A stretch of DNA of 64,000 nt from assembly GCA_943788055.1 (NCBI GenBank), contig CALSOU010000002.1:62001-126000 (forward strand). Direction: 5' to 3'. How positions within the stretch are numbered: the first letter of the stretch is position 1; every line of letters begins with the position of its first letter. The stretch is from an uncultured Saprospiraceae bacterium. GTDB taxonomy: Bacteria > Bacteroidota > Bacteroidia > Chitinophagales > Saprospiraceae. This document shows, piece after piece, positions 27,802-36,609 of the stretch. A program made the translations under genes and the position numbers. Below the pieces are notes generated by a model. That model saw only the letters and a program-made list of their open reading frames with translations. It was not told the origin of the DNA and ran no database searches.

Positions 27802-28326
27802 AAGGACTCACCAACAAAGGGAAGCACCTCTTATTGCAGGCAAAAGGCTCATCATCAATAATATGAATAAGGCTAGATAAGATACAATTCCCCCGGAAAC
27901 AGCCAAATACCATACAACAAGTAGAGCTACAAAACCAACAACCGAAATGGAAGAAACAATTGTCAGAAAAACAAAATATCCGAATCCCAAAGTCAGACCT
28001 ATGAGAAGTCCAATCATTGATAATCCAGCAACTTGTTTGATATAAAATCCTGCTAGTTCCGATTGATCTCCAACATTCATTACAATAGCGACCATCAAGC
28101 CAAGGATGGGAATATACGCTATCACAGTAATTAGGACTCCCTGATCCTTCAGCAGTTTAAAACACTTTCGAGCATTTGTTTTAATTCTACTCCAAATTCC
28201 ATCTTTTTACATTGTACTTACAGCGAGACTTTGCGATGTTACTGCTGGAATGATCACCACAGCTTGAGCAGGTACTATTGAAGTACATCCGATCATAAAT
28301 AATAACAAGAAAGCTATCTGTTTCAT
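27774..28326 (-). pseudogene. Broken paralogue of the DUF4870-like membrane protein
   Basis: From ATG 28326 the frame gives MKQIAFLLLFMIG and a signal peptide region matching the intact gene 0.4 kb upstream (28,693-29,211). It then meets TAA at codon 41 (STM-stop-KDGIWSRIK against STLNKGGLWSKIK), continues in frame through the membrane helices (PILGLMVAIVMN, SYLALFILLMMSLLPAIRG), and is shifted by one extra T at 27816-27818, after which VGESFQKWFSRN matches the paralogue's VGKMFQKWF. Removing the extra base leaves 184 codons exactly. So a tandem duplicate has acquired one stop and one frameshift. Confidence 0.82.
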
Positions 28327-28601
28327 TTAAAAGAATTTATACTTCTAATACCTCAACAGCATAGAATTGGAGGGTGAAATTATCGACAAACTATTTTCTC
28401 GCATTTATTAAGGTAACTAATGTCCCATTTGCTTAATAAATTTGACAATTAATATTTCGCTCTTTATTGCAACTGCAATTTCTGCTAGTCTTTCTACGAA
28501 TACCCTAGTCGTACAATCCTCGATAAACCTTTTGCTACACGCAAAAGAGAAATAGGTCCATCAGAGTCGAATGAATATGCTCAAGAAGATATTCATTTAC
28601 A

Positions 28602-28633
28602 TAAAAAATCTGCACCAAAAGCTTGATGCAGAT
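28602..28633 (-). terminator. Terminator of the intact DUF4870-like gene
   Basis: Minus strand: ATCTGCATC and GGTGCAGAT form a stem around AAGCTTTT, followed by TTTTT. It lies about 60 bases after the stop at 28,693. Confidence 0.65.
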
Positions 28634-28692
28634 CAGTATTATATTTCTTGAAGTACAAGATCTAAATTAAGAACTATAACTGTTATTTCTTT

Positions 28693-29211
28693 TTACCCTA
28701 TACTCGCAAACCACTTTTGAAACATCTTTCCAACAACTGGAAGTTCTTTTTGCTCACCCTTGATCGCAGATAAAAGACTCATAATTAGCAATACTACCAG
28801 TCCCAGATTAACAAAGAAACCCGCAATCGCAACTATGACATTGACAACAGGAATCAATGACAGTATTCCGACAACTATCGATATAGCGAGACCTAATATC
28901 GATAATCCTAGTACTTGTCTGATATAGAATGACGCCAATTCTGACTTCTTATCCGCATTCATCACAATTGCAATGACCAAACCGATGATCGTAATGTGAG
29001 CAATAACTGCAATCTGTACGGCTTTGTCCTCGATCATTTCAAAAAACTGGTGTACTTTCGTTTTTATTTTACTCCACAAGCCCCCCTTATTCAAAGTACT
29101 TACGGTAAGGTTTTGTGCTGTTACAGCAGGCACAATCACCACTGGTTTAGCTAATGCTATTGAAGAAAAACCTATCACAAATAATAATAGAAAAACTAAC
29201 TGTTTCATCAT
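28693..29211 (-). CDS. DUF4870-like small membrane protein
   Basis: 172 residues with a signal peptide (1-21), a linker (WSKIKTKVHQFFEMIEDKAV), then three or four membrane helices (about 65-165). The motif HITIIGLVIAIVMN, then FYIRQVLGLSILGLAI and VVLLIMSLLSAIKGEQ, resembles the DUF4870/Tic20-like family of small membrane proteins, common and uncharacterised in Bacteroidota. The added signal peptide is not usual for that family. A degraded tandem copy lies just downstream. No function is proposed. Confidence 0.65.
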   Translation of the reverse strand: MMKQLVFLLLFVIGFSSIALAKPVVIVPAVTAQNLTVSTLNKGGLWSKIKTKVHQFFEMIEDKAVQIAVIAHITIIGLVIAIVMNADKKSELASFYIRQVLGLSILGLAISIVVGILSLIPVVNVIVAIAGFFVNLGLVVLLIMSLLSAIKGEQKELPVVGKMFQKWFASIG

Positions 29212-29310
29212 GAACTTTTTTGATTATTAATACTGTAAAAGTAAAAACTTAGAGCATAAAAAACATAGAAAATTTATACTCTCACTCATTTAATTAGTAA
29301 ACTGTCACTT

Positions 29311-29892
29311 TCACTTAGTAACATCAACAACTAGCATTCCAGCTTTTGTTGCTGCTTCAATGCCTGACGGTCCATCTTCAAATACCATGCAATCTTCTGG
29401 TCGAAGACTCATCGCTTCTGCACAAACTTCAAAAATCTCTGGATTTGGCTTTCCGGGAATATCATCAGATCCGGTTACAACTTTAACCCACCAATCTGTA
29501 GCACCAATATCTTCGAGACTACGAATTGCGTTGCCTCGAGAAGACCCTGTAGCAATACACATAGGCAATTTACCCCTTTGATCAAGAGCTATTGTATAAA
29601 TCTTTTCGATAGGCTTGATCTTCCCCTGCTTTAATTTGAATTTGTCGTAAAACTCTGATTTCTTTTTTCGCACAGCCTTTGGGTCTAAACCCCAACCAAA
29701 ATCATTATTGAATCGATTTACTAGTGCTATAGTAGGTGACCCCAAATGTTGATTGATTAATTCTTCAGTAATTGGCACGTTAAAAAACTCACCAACAGCA
29801 ACCCACGACTTAAGATGCAGTGGCATTGTATCTACAAGGGTACCATCTAAGTCAAAAATCAAACCTTTAATGTAATCAGGAACTACTATCAT
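29311..29892 (-). CDS. HAD-IA family sugar-phosphate phosphatase (YqaB/beta-PGM-like)
   Basis: 193-residue haloacid dehalogenase family enzyme. Motif I is FDLDGTLVDTMP near residue 13, followed by a small helical cap. Motif II is CIATGSSRGNA, the motif III lysine is in GKPNPEIFEVCAEAM, and motif IV is CMVFEDGPSGIEAA. The VDTMPLHLKSW segment after motif I is like beta-phosphoglucomutases and the fructose-1-phosphatase/6-phosphogluconate phosphatase YqaB. Cytosolic. The ATG at 29892 is preferred to a TTG 15 bases upstream. It stands alone. Substrate not determined. Confidence 0.85.
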   Translation of the reverse strand: MIVVPDYIKGLIFDLDGTLVDTMPLHLKSWVAVGEFFNVPITEELINQHLGSPTIALVNRFNNDFGWGLDPKAVRKKKSEFYDKFKLKQGKIKPIEKIYTIALDQRGKLPMCIATGSSRGNAIRSLEDIGATDWWVKVVTGSDDIPGKPNPEIFEVCAEAMSLRPEDCMVFEDGPSGIEAATKAGMLVVDVTK

Positions 29893-30067
29893 TTCTTTTT
29901 GAGGCAAAGAAATAGAAATAAATAAGACTTTTCTATAATATTTCCTTTTGCATGTAATACGTGATACAGCGAATCGTTAAAATAAAGATTCTTCCAGCTG
30001 AAAACGATGGCAAGTTTTCCAGAAACTTATTGCAATTAGGAATCGTTATATAAACGAAATATATACC

Positions 30068-30661
30068 ATGAAATATTCTTCTCTACTCTTTGGAATTGTT
30101 CTGTTACTTTCCACCTTACCTTCGTTTTTGGTAAATGACTGGAATTATATTTCTACAAAGGATGGTATTGACATTTACTCTAAGCATGATGTTGAAGATC
30201 GAAATTGGACCAAGCTTGTGGCAACAATAAATGCTAAACCAGCAGAAGTAATGACCTATGCGTCGGATGTAACCAAATTCAACGAATGGATTTACGCTTG
30301 CTCGGAAGCCAAAATTCTTGATAAAGGAGAAAACACCTCCGTATATTACTATGTTACAGATCTCCCGTTTCCTTTGACAGATAGAGATGCAGTGATAAAA
30401 AGGGAAGTTTTTCAAAGTGGTACAAATAGTTACACTTCACGTTCTACCCTTACAACAAGGCACTCTGTCGCTAGCAAACTCGTGCGACTAGAAGGCTTTG
30501 AGGCGATTTGGTTTTTTGATGCCTTACCCAATGCCAAAACTAAATTAACCTATGAATTATTTGCCAATCCAGGAGGGAACATTCCAACTTGGGTAGCGGA
30601 AAAGTTTTCTAGCAATGGCCCCTTCAGGTCCATGCAAAATTTGAAAGCACATTTCGAATAA
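30068..30661 (+). CDS. Secreted START/SRPBCC-fold lipid-binding protein
   Basis: 197 residues with an N-terminal hydrophobic signal (1-20), then a domain matching StAR-related lipid-transfer (START) proteins: DGIDIYSKHDVED, SDVTKFNEWIYACSEAKIL near residue 70, and the conserved YYVTDLPFPLTDRDAVIKRE near 105. The C-terminal helix PFRSMQNLKAHFE closes the pocket in this fold. Such short exported START proteins are common in Bacteroidota and marine gammaproteobacteria; the lipid is unknown. It precedes ftsE by 112 bases without a clear terminator. Confidence 0.85.
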   Translation: MKYSSLLFGIVLLLSTLPSFLVNDWNYISTKDGIDIYSKHDVEDRNWTKLVATINAKPAEVMTYASDVTKFNEWIYACSEAKILDKGENTSVYYYVTDLPFPLTDRDAVIKREVFQSGTNSYTSRSTLTTRHSVASKLVRLEGFEAIWFFDALPNAKTKLTYELFANPGGNIPTWVAEKFSSNGPFRSMQNLKAHFE

Positions 30662-30773
30662 TAATACCCTTTAGATATACGACTCGCAATTATCGAATTT
30701 TCCTCTCCAAGAAGTTTATTTTTCATATTAAATAAAAAAGATATATGTACCTTTACGTTTCAACATTTTCAAT

Positions 30774-31454
30774 ATGAAACGTCCTGAGGCACTTATCGAA
30801 TTTTCAAAGGCTAGCATTTCAAATGGCACTGAAGCGATTTTATCAGAGGTTAACTTTCGATTAAGCAAAGCAGAATCTTGTTATATCGTAGGTGAGACGG
30901 GTAGTGGAAAATCAAGCTTTTTAAAAGGTATCTATGCTGAAGAACAAGTTCTTGAAGGAAAAGCTCAGGTTCTTGGGCATGATATAGTCAACATCAAGCG
31001 ATCAGAAATTCCGACTTTAAGGAGAAAAATGGGCAGGATCTTTCAAGAGTTTCAGCTTTTTCAAGAATGGAGTGTTGCACGAAATTTAGCATACGTACTA
31101 AGTGTTACAGATTGGAAAGATAAGCAACGAATGCAGAATCGAATAGATGAGGTTCTTATGGCCGTTGGGTTACATCACAAAGACAAAGAACCTATTCATC
31201 GTCTTTCCGGAGGAGAGCAACAAAGAGTAGCTATAGCCCGCGCTATTCTAAATCACCCAAAGATAATCGTAGCAGATGAACCAACTGCAAACCTAGACAA
31301 ACACGCAGCTGATTCCATCATCCGCTTATTGAAGCAGATCGCGATACAAGAAGATGCTATAATTATTATTGCAACGCACGATGAGCGTTTAATTGAAAAA
31401 TTCCCCGCAAGAGTTTTCCGTTGCTATAAAGGGAGGCTTCAAGAGGAAGATTAG
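30774..31454 (+). CDS. ftsE: Cell-division ABC ATPase FtsE
   Basis: 226-residue ABC-type ATPase. Walker A is GETGSGKSS (about residues 39-47), the Q-loop FQEFQLFQEW, the signature LSGGEQQRVAIARAI, Walker B IIVADEPTANLD, and the H-loop ATHDERLI. Family resemblance is closest to FtsE, which with FtsX regulates peptidoglycan hydrolysis at the septum. There is no ftsX beside it, which is usual in Bacteroidota. A LolD-type exporter ATPase is the main alternative. It converges on rluF with only 10 bases between the stops. Confidence 0.85.
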   Translation: MKRPEALIEFSKASISNGTEAILSEVNFRLSKAESCYIVGETGSGKSSFLKGIYAEEQVLEGKAQVLGHDIVNIKRSEIPTLRRKMGRIFQEFQLFQEWSVARNLAYVLSVTDWKDKQRMQNRIDEVLMAVGLHHKDKEPIHRLSGGEQQRVAIARAILNHPKIIVADEPTANLDKHAADSIIRLLKQIAIQEDAIIIIATHDERLIEKFPARVFRCYKGRLQEED

Positions 31455-31464
31455 AGATATTTCA

Positions 31465-32193
31465 TCAGCTGGGAACATCTTTGGAAGAGTTTTTTACGAG
31501 TCGATTCAACTCTGCTACCTCTTTCTTGGAAAATGATCTGTATGCACCAAGTTCAAGGTTGGATAGATGCATGTGCATGATTCTTATTCGTTTCAACTTG
31601 GTTACGGTATATCCTAAATACTCGCACATTCTGCGGATCTGTCGATTCATGCCTTGCGTAAGTATTATTTGGAAGCGTTTCTTCCCGACCTTCTCTACTT
31701 GGCAAGGATTAGTCTTTGTACCTAGAATTGGAATACCTCCCGACATTCTATTTAGAAAACGTTGATCAATTATCTGATCTACTTCAACGATGTATTCTTT
31801 TTCATGTGCATTGCCAGCTCGTAAAACCTTATTAACGATATCTCCGTCGTTTGTTAGAAATATCAGACCCTCAGAATCTTTATCTAGTCTACCAATAGGG
31901 AACAATCGCAGTGGGTATCCGACAAAATCTACAATATTTTTAGGTTCCTTTCTATCTGTAGTACAGACTATACCACGAGGTTTATTGAGCGCTAAATAAA
32001 CTGTTTTGGGTTTATCTCCTAAAGTTTTACCATCGAGCTTAACCTCATCCCCCTCCTCTACCCGATTACCTTTTCGGGCGACAACAGAATTGATTGTAAC
32101 TCGACCTGCTTCAATCCATTTATCAGCTTCCCTGCGAGAACAAATGCCTGTTTCGCTGATAAACTTATTTAAACTTTTTGAAGGAGTATCCAT
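31465..32193 (-). CDS. rluF: rRNA pseudouridine synthase, RluF type
   Basis: 242 residues: an N-terminal S4 RNA-binding domain ([30 protein letters not shown]-like, about 6-65) and a RsuA/RluB/E/F catalytic domain. The catalytic aspartate is in [18 protein letters not shown] near residue 103, and [14 protein letters not shown] near residue 182 is typical of RluF, which modifies U2604 of 23S rRNA. Assignment within the RluB/E/F group is by motif and length only. It begins 4 bases after the DUF255 gene stop, so the two are co-transcribed. Confidence 0.88.
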   Translation of the reverse strand: [242 protein letters not shown]

Positions 32194-32197
32194 AATC

Positions 32198-34324
32198 TTA
32201 TCTGGTCATTAAGTCAATTGCTGCTTCTACATCTCGTACCGGAAATTTACATACCTTATTTTGACAGACATAAATAAAGGTCTCATCTCCCTGCAATTTT
32301 CCCTGTAGTAGCTCTAAGCTACCTTCTGTTTCTCCGCCAAGAAACAAGGCATCAGGAACAAACCTTTTCACCATTTCATCTCGTTTTTCAGCTGCTTGCG
32401 GACCAACAATTGCAATTTCATAAGGAGTATTTACAGCCTCGTTATACAAGCTTATCCATGATGCCAAGAAATCACTGCGTTCATTCTCAACTAGATATTC
32501 GTTCATATTACTCAGCATTTGAACAGACAGATTTGTTAGTTCAGGATCATAGCTTAGTGTTCCTAATTCGAATAATGCTCTACCCAGAGCTGAATTACTA
32601 CCCGGAATGACATTATCATTTAGCTCTGTTTTTCGAGCAACTAATGGTGGGTCTAAATCTGAGGTAAAGTAAAACATACCCGTTTCCTCTTCATAGAAAT
32701 GTTCAAGAGCATGTTCAGCAATTTTAGAGGCAGCTTCTAAGTATTTTTCGTCAAAGCTAATTTCATATACGTCGATCGATGCCAAAATCATGAAAGCGTA
32801 ATCATCTAAAAATGCGTTAATGGATGACGCTCCATCCTTATAGTTTCTGTACAGTTGACCATCTTCCTTCATCTGGTTTGACAATATGAAGTCAGTGGCT
32901 TCAATCGCTTTAACTCTGTAAGACTCCTCTCCAAATGCCTTGAACGCATCTACATAACCAGTTACCATTAGAGCATTCCAAGCAGTAATTTGCTTGTCAT
33001 CGAGTGGCGGTCTAACGCGCTTGTCCCTAGCCTTCATCATTTGCCCATTGGCGCTGTCTACAATTGTCATTACTTCCTGCTTTTCTAATTTGAATTTTGC
33101 TGCAACATTTCCTAGCGTAACGGGACGGTGAAGCACATTTGTATTCTCCCAGTTTCCATTATCTGTAACACCGTAATACTCTTTCACAATGGGAAAAGCT
33201 TCCTCTCCCACAACTTCAGCAAGTTCATCACTTTCCCAAACATAGAATTTACCTTCTTCTCCTTCGGTATCTGCATCTAACGAACTATAAAAACCACCTT
33301 CATCATCCGTCATTTCTCGCTCGATATACGTCAAGGTATTTTTTACAACATCTTCATATAACGGGATTTTTGTCGCTTGATAAGCTTTGGAATAGAGGCT
33401 GACCAATTGGGCATTATCATACAACATCTTCTCAAAATGCGGCACCAACCACATTTCGTCTGTCGAATAACGTGCAAATCCACCTCCAATTTGGTCATAG
33501 ATTCCCCCCTCAGCCATATTGGTCAAAGAAAGATTAACATTTCTTAGCAGCTCAGGATCTTCGGTGACACGAAATTGTTTCAACAGATACTCGTAAATTG
33601 ACGGCATTGGAAATTTAGGTGCTCCTGCTCTACCTCCAAAACGCTTATCGGAAACCTTGAGAATATTGCTACTAAATTGTTCCAGTTGAGATTGATTAAA
33701 ATATTGCTCCTCAATTGTTTTTACAATTTCATCCTGCGATCTGATACCCTTGGTGAGCTGTCTGGCTGTTTCTTCCAGTTTCTCGTAGTTAGATTCTTTT
33801 AGATTGACGAATTGATTTAATACATTTAACCAATCGTCTTTTGGAAAATAGGTTCCTGCCCAAACTGGACTACCATCAGGTAGTGCAAAGGCATTCAAAG
33901 GCCATCCTCCACTTCCACTAATCAGTTGGCAAGCTGTCATGTAGATATCATCAACATCTGGTCTTTCTTCCCGATCGACTTTTATCGGCACAAAGTGCTC
34001 ATTCATTATTGATGCGACGAGTGAATCTTCGAAAGATTCATGCTCCATTACATGGCACCAGTGACATGCAGCGTAGCCTATCGAGATAATCAATAATTTG
34101 TTTTCATCTTTAGCTTTTTGTAGAGCTTCTTCTCCCCAAGGATGCCAATTAACAGGATTGTGTGCATGCTGCAAAAGGTAGGGACTAGATTCATCTATCA
34201 ACTGATTTGTGAATTCGTGATCTCCGTCCTTCTTCATTGCACTATTCTTGGGGCTACACCCTGTTGTCAATCCAATAAGGACTGTAATTCCCAAGGTCCA
34301 AAAAGCCAAAATCTTATATGTCAT
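32198..34324 (-). CDS. DUF255/YyaL-type thioredoxin-domain lipoprotein
   Basis: 708 residues. The lipoprotein signal ends at lipobox LTTGC. Then comes a thioredoxin-like DUF255 domain (about 40-200) with [20 protein letters not shown] and a redox motif [15 protein letters not shown] near residue 85, followed by an (alpha/alpha)6 glycosidase-like domain (about 250-600) with [16 protein letters not shown] and [22 protein letters not shown]. This matches the YyaL/SPATA20 family, whose role is unclear. The lipid anchor implies an extracytoplasmic location, whereas most homologues are cytosolic. rluF follows immediately. Confidence 0.9.
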   Translation of the reverse strand: MTYKILAFWTLGITVLIGLTTGCSPKNSAMKKDGDHEFTNQLIDESSPYLLQHAHNPVNWHPWGEEALQKAKDENKLLIISIGYAACHWCHVMEHESFEDSLVASIMNEHFVPIKVDREERPDVDDIYMTACQLISGSGGWPLNAFALPDGSPVWAGTYFPKDDWLNVLNQFVNLKESNYEKLEETARQLTKGIRSQDEIVKTIEEQYFNQSQLEQFSSNILKVSDKRFGGRAGAPKFPMPSIYEYLLKQFRVTEDPELLRNVNLSLTNMAEGGIYDQIGGGFARYSTDEMWLVPHFEKMLYDNAQLVSLYSKAYQATKIPLYEDVVKNTLTYIEREMTDDEGGFYSSLDADTEGEEGKFYVWESDELAEVVGEEAFPIVKEYYGVTDNGNWENTNVLHRPVTLGNVAAKFKLEKQEVMTIVDSANGQMMKARDKRVRPPLDDKQITAWNALMVTGYVDAFKAFGEESYRVKAIEATDFILSNQMKEDGQLYRNYKDGASSINAFLDDYAFMILASIDVYEISFDEKYLEAASKIAEHALEHFYEEETGMFYFTSDLDPPLVARKTELNDNVIPGSNSALGRALFELGTLSYDPELTNLSVQMLSNMNEYLVENERSDFLASWISLYNEAVNTPYEIAIVGPQAAEKRDEMVKRFVPDALFLGGETEGSLELLQGKLQGDETFIYVCQNKVCKFPVRDVEAAIDLMTR

Positions 34325-34480
34325 ATGTCAATATTTCTGGCCACAAATATAGCTCAAAAACTAGAAAAGTTTAGTTGGTTAGTCTTCTCTGTGATTTTCT
34401 GTCTTAGGGGGCACCCCTTTTACAAAAGACCGTCATATTGACTATGTCATAGGAAACAAATAAGCAGAAGGGTCACTATG

Positions 34481-34575
34481 CCTCGCAGTTCGGCATCGCC
34501 TCATCCTCCTGCCACACCCAATGTCGCTCTCAGGATGCCTCATATATTCGGGACTACTGTACAGCGTTTGGCAAG
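34481..34575. other. GC-rich block in the 300-base gap between DUF255 and RdgB genes
   Basis: The gap 34,325-34,627 contains a stretch in which 54 of 95 bases are G or C, clearly above the AT-rich surroundings. It is open in more than one frame over about 40 codons, for example from ATG 34,478, but no family is recognisable. It may be the end of an inserted element or a decayed gene. The rest of the gap shows nothing I can identify. Confidence 0.4.
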
Positions 34576-34627
34576 TAAACTTTATAAAGTCAACTATATA
34601 TATTATTAAAACAATTAGGCTTGATAA

Positions 34628-36052
34628 TTAACTATTACTTACAATAGGTAATGTTTGATCCAGCGCCCATTCAGTCCATGATCCATCAAAAATTGACATT
34701 GGTACATCAACAAAATCATAAAAAGCAAGCATATCAATACAAGCAGTCATCCCTGAACCACATGTAAAAGCTACAGACTGATCTGTATTCAAGGAATTCC
34801 AGATTGCTTTTCGATCAGCTTCAGATTTGTACTTTCCACCTTCTAAAACCTCAGTATAAGGCAAGCTCAAGGAGTCAGGAATGTGTCCACCTCTTAAACC
34901 AGCCCTTGGCTCGGCTTCCGTAGCATCAAATCGCCCCTTTGATCGTGCATCAATGAGTTGAAAGTCCTTAGTAGCTAGATTATTGCGAACTTCCTCCTTA
35001 GTTTTTAACCACTTAGAATGATAACTTGCTTGAAAATCACCCAAACCTTCTGAGACTTCTGGGGCGGCTTTGGTTTCGTATCCGGCTTTGATCCAAGCGG
35101 GTAAACCTCCATCAAGCACTGCCACATTTCGATGACCAAGTGCTTTCAGCAAATACCAAAATCTAGGACTACTGTACAATCCAAGGTTATCATAGACTAC
35201 AACAATCGAATTATCATTTATGCCTAAGTTGCGGATAGCCTGTTGTGACGTTTGGGGATCAGGAAAGGTATTTGGAAGACTAGATTCTGTATCTACAAAG
35301 TCTGCCTTTAAATTGGCTTTGATTGCATTTGGAAGATACTGATTCGAATACTCAGATGCATTTCCATTCACCGTGGAAGTACTAGCATCAAAAATAACAA
35401 GATTATCAAGGTTTATATTTTCTTTCAGCCAATCTACTGAGATGATCGAAGGTACTTTCGCATCCTTCCTATTCAAGTAATTGGTCATGGCTTCAATAGC
35501 TCTAGCTCGATGGCTTATCGTATTTTTAACCTCATCTGGTAACTGAGCAAAGGTTTCTTCATATCCGGCAGGAATAAAGATTGGATCATATCCAAATCCT
35601 CCCGTGCCCCTTCTCCCAGTTGCAATTTGCCCCTTAACGATTCCTTCAAAACTTTTTCGTTCACCATTCACAATCAAGGTAACCACTGCTCGGAACTGTG
35701 CGCTTCTATCTTCCTTTCTTTTTAGGTTCGCCAGCACTTTGTCCATATTATCGTCGTGGCTCCTCTGCGGTCCTGCATATCTCGCTGTATATATTCCGGG
35801 CTCCATATTCAATGCGGTTATTTCCAAGCCGCTATCTTCCGCAAAACAATCAACTCCAAGTTTAGCTTTCAAATAATCAGCTTTTTGCCAAGCATTCTCC
35901 TCCATTGTCTCACCAGTTTCGGGTATATCTTCATGCACCCCTTTCTCTGACATGGGAATAGCAACAAACGCACTTTCTTTCAAAATCTGATTGACTTCTA
36001 GAACTTTGTGCTCATTACCCGTTGCAAAAACAAGATCTTTCTTATTAGTCAT
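34628..36052 (-). CDS. Fusion of RdgB/HAM1 dITP/XTP pyrophosphatase and a rhodanese sulfurtransferase
   Basis: 474 residues. Residues 1-195 are a complete RdgB: LVFATGNEHKVLEVNQIL, CFAEDSGLEI, YAGPQRSHDDN, GGFGYDPIF, ISHRARAI. Residues about 203-474 are a complete two-domain thiosulfate/3-mercaptopyruvate sulfurtransferase: VSVDWLKENI-like start (ISVDWLKENI), VVVYDNLGLYSSPRFWYLL, LDGGLPAWIKAGY, LIDARSKGRF, GHIPDSLSLPY and the active-site loop CGSGMTAC. The junction is MTNYLNRKDAKVPSI. RdgB removes non-canonical purine triphosphates; the other half transfers sulfane sulfur. The pairing is unusual. ATG 36052 is preferred to TTG 36058. Confidence 0.9.
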   Translation of the reverse strand: MTNKKDLVFATGNEHKVLEVNQILKESAFVAIPMSEKGVHEDIPETGETMEENAWQKADYLKAKLGVDCFAEDSGLEITALNMEPGIYTARYAGPQRSHDDNMDKVLANLKRKEDRSAQFRAVVTLIVNGERKSFEGIVKGQIATGRRGTGGFGYDPIFIPAGYEETFAQLPDEVKNTISHRARAIEAMTNYLNRKDAKVPSIISVDWLKENINLDNLVIFDASTSTVNGNASEYSNQYLPNAIKANLKADFVDTESSLPNTFPDPQTSQQAIRNLGINDNSIVVVYDNLGLYSSPRFWYLLKALGHRNVAVLDGGLPAWIKAGYETKAAPEVSEGLGDFQASYHSKWLKTKEEVRNNLATKDFQLIDARSKGRFDATEAEPRAGLRGGHIPDSLSLPYTEVLEGGKYKSEADRKAIWNSLNTDQSVAFTCGSGMTACIDMLAFYDFVDVPMSIFDGSWTEWALDQTLPIVSNS

Positions 36053-36054
36053 TC

Positions 36055-36540
36055 TCAATTCTCTTTTGTGGACTGGTTATCATGATTAAACTGCTTAAGC
36101 AGTCCCCACAATTGTTTCTTATAGTTTACGTTACCTTGCAAATCAGATAGCTTGTGGGCAAAGAGCACTTTTAGACTTCTAACGTGCATTATCTCATAAG
36201 GAATCGTCTTGCACTGAAGTCCCATTCTCTCAGCATTCATCCCAAAACCCAAAAATCTGTGATTTTGTCCGAGATCTAAATTCTGGGCCAAATGCATTTT
36301 TTCTTCGCTACGTAAACCAAAAATCTGAACTTCGTGTTTTATATCTAGTTGGATAGCTTCTAAGATCTTAAATAGTAATACCTTATTATCAGGGGTAAAA
36401 TCTTCGACATCAACGAACACATGAAAAGTTGCATGTGAATTCTCTAGAAATCGACGAATCTTATCCGATTTATCCAAATAAAGTGGGAAATCAAAATACT
36501 TGAAATTCAAAATTATTTTTTTTGATATCGAAAAGGACAA
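36055..36540 (-). CDS. Hypothetical protein, possibly DNA polymerase III psi-like
   Basis: 161 residues, no signal or membrane segment. The layout (FHVFVDVEDFTPDNKVLLFKILEAIQLD, then FGLRSEE, FLGFGMNAERMGL, and the C-terminal LFAHKLSDLQGNVNYKKQLWGLLKQF) resembles small Bacteroidota proteins with the fold of polymerase III psi or uracil-DNA glycosylase-like proteins. This is pattern memory, not proof. The stop at 36055 is 2 bases before the ATG of the RdgB fusion, so both are expressed together. The start is uncertain because only a TTG is available in frame. Confidence 0.5.
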   Translation of the reverse strand: MSFSISKKIILNFKYFDFPLYLDKSDKIRRFLENSHATFHVFVDVEDFTPDNKVLLFKILEAIQLDIKHEVQIFGLRSEEKMHLAQNLDLGQNHRFLGFGMNAERMGLQCKTIPYEIMHVRSLKVLFAHKLSDLQGNVNYKKQLWGLLKQFNHDNQSTKEN

Positions 36541-36584
36541 AATATAATTCTTTAAACAAATCCTTTTTCCTACGTATATAAAAT

Positions 36585-36592
36585 TACTTTTG
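36585..36592 (+). promoter_or_regulatory. Minus-7 element of the ilvE promoter
   Basis: TACTTTTG matches the Bacteroidota TAnnTTTG element exactly and is placed 18 bases before the ilvE ATG, predicting a short leader. The upstream -33 element is not clear. Confidence 0.5.
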
Positions 36593-36609
36593 CAGTAAAA
36601 ATAAAGAAT

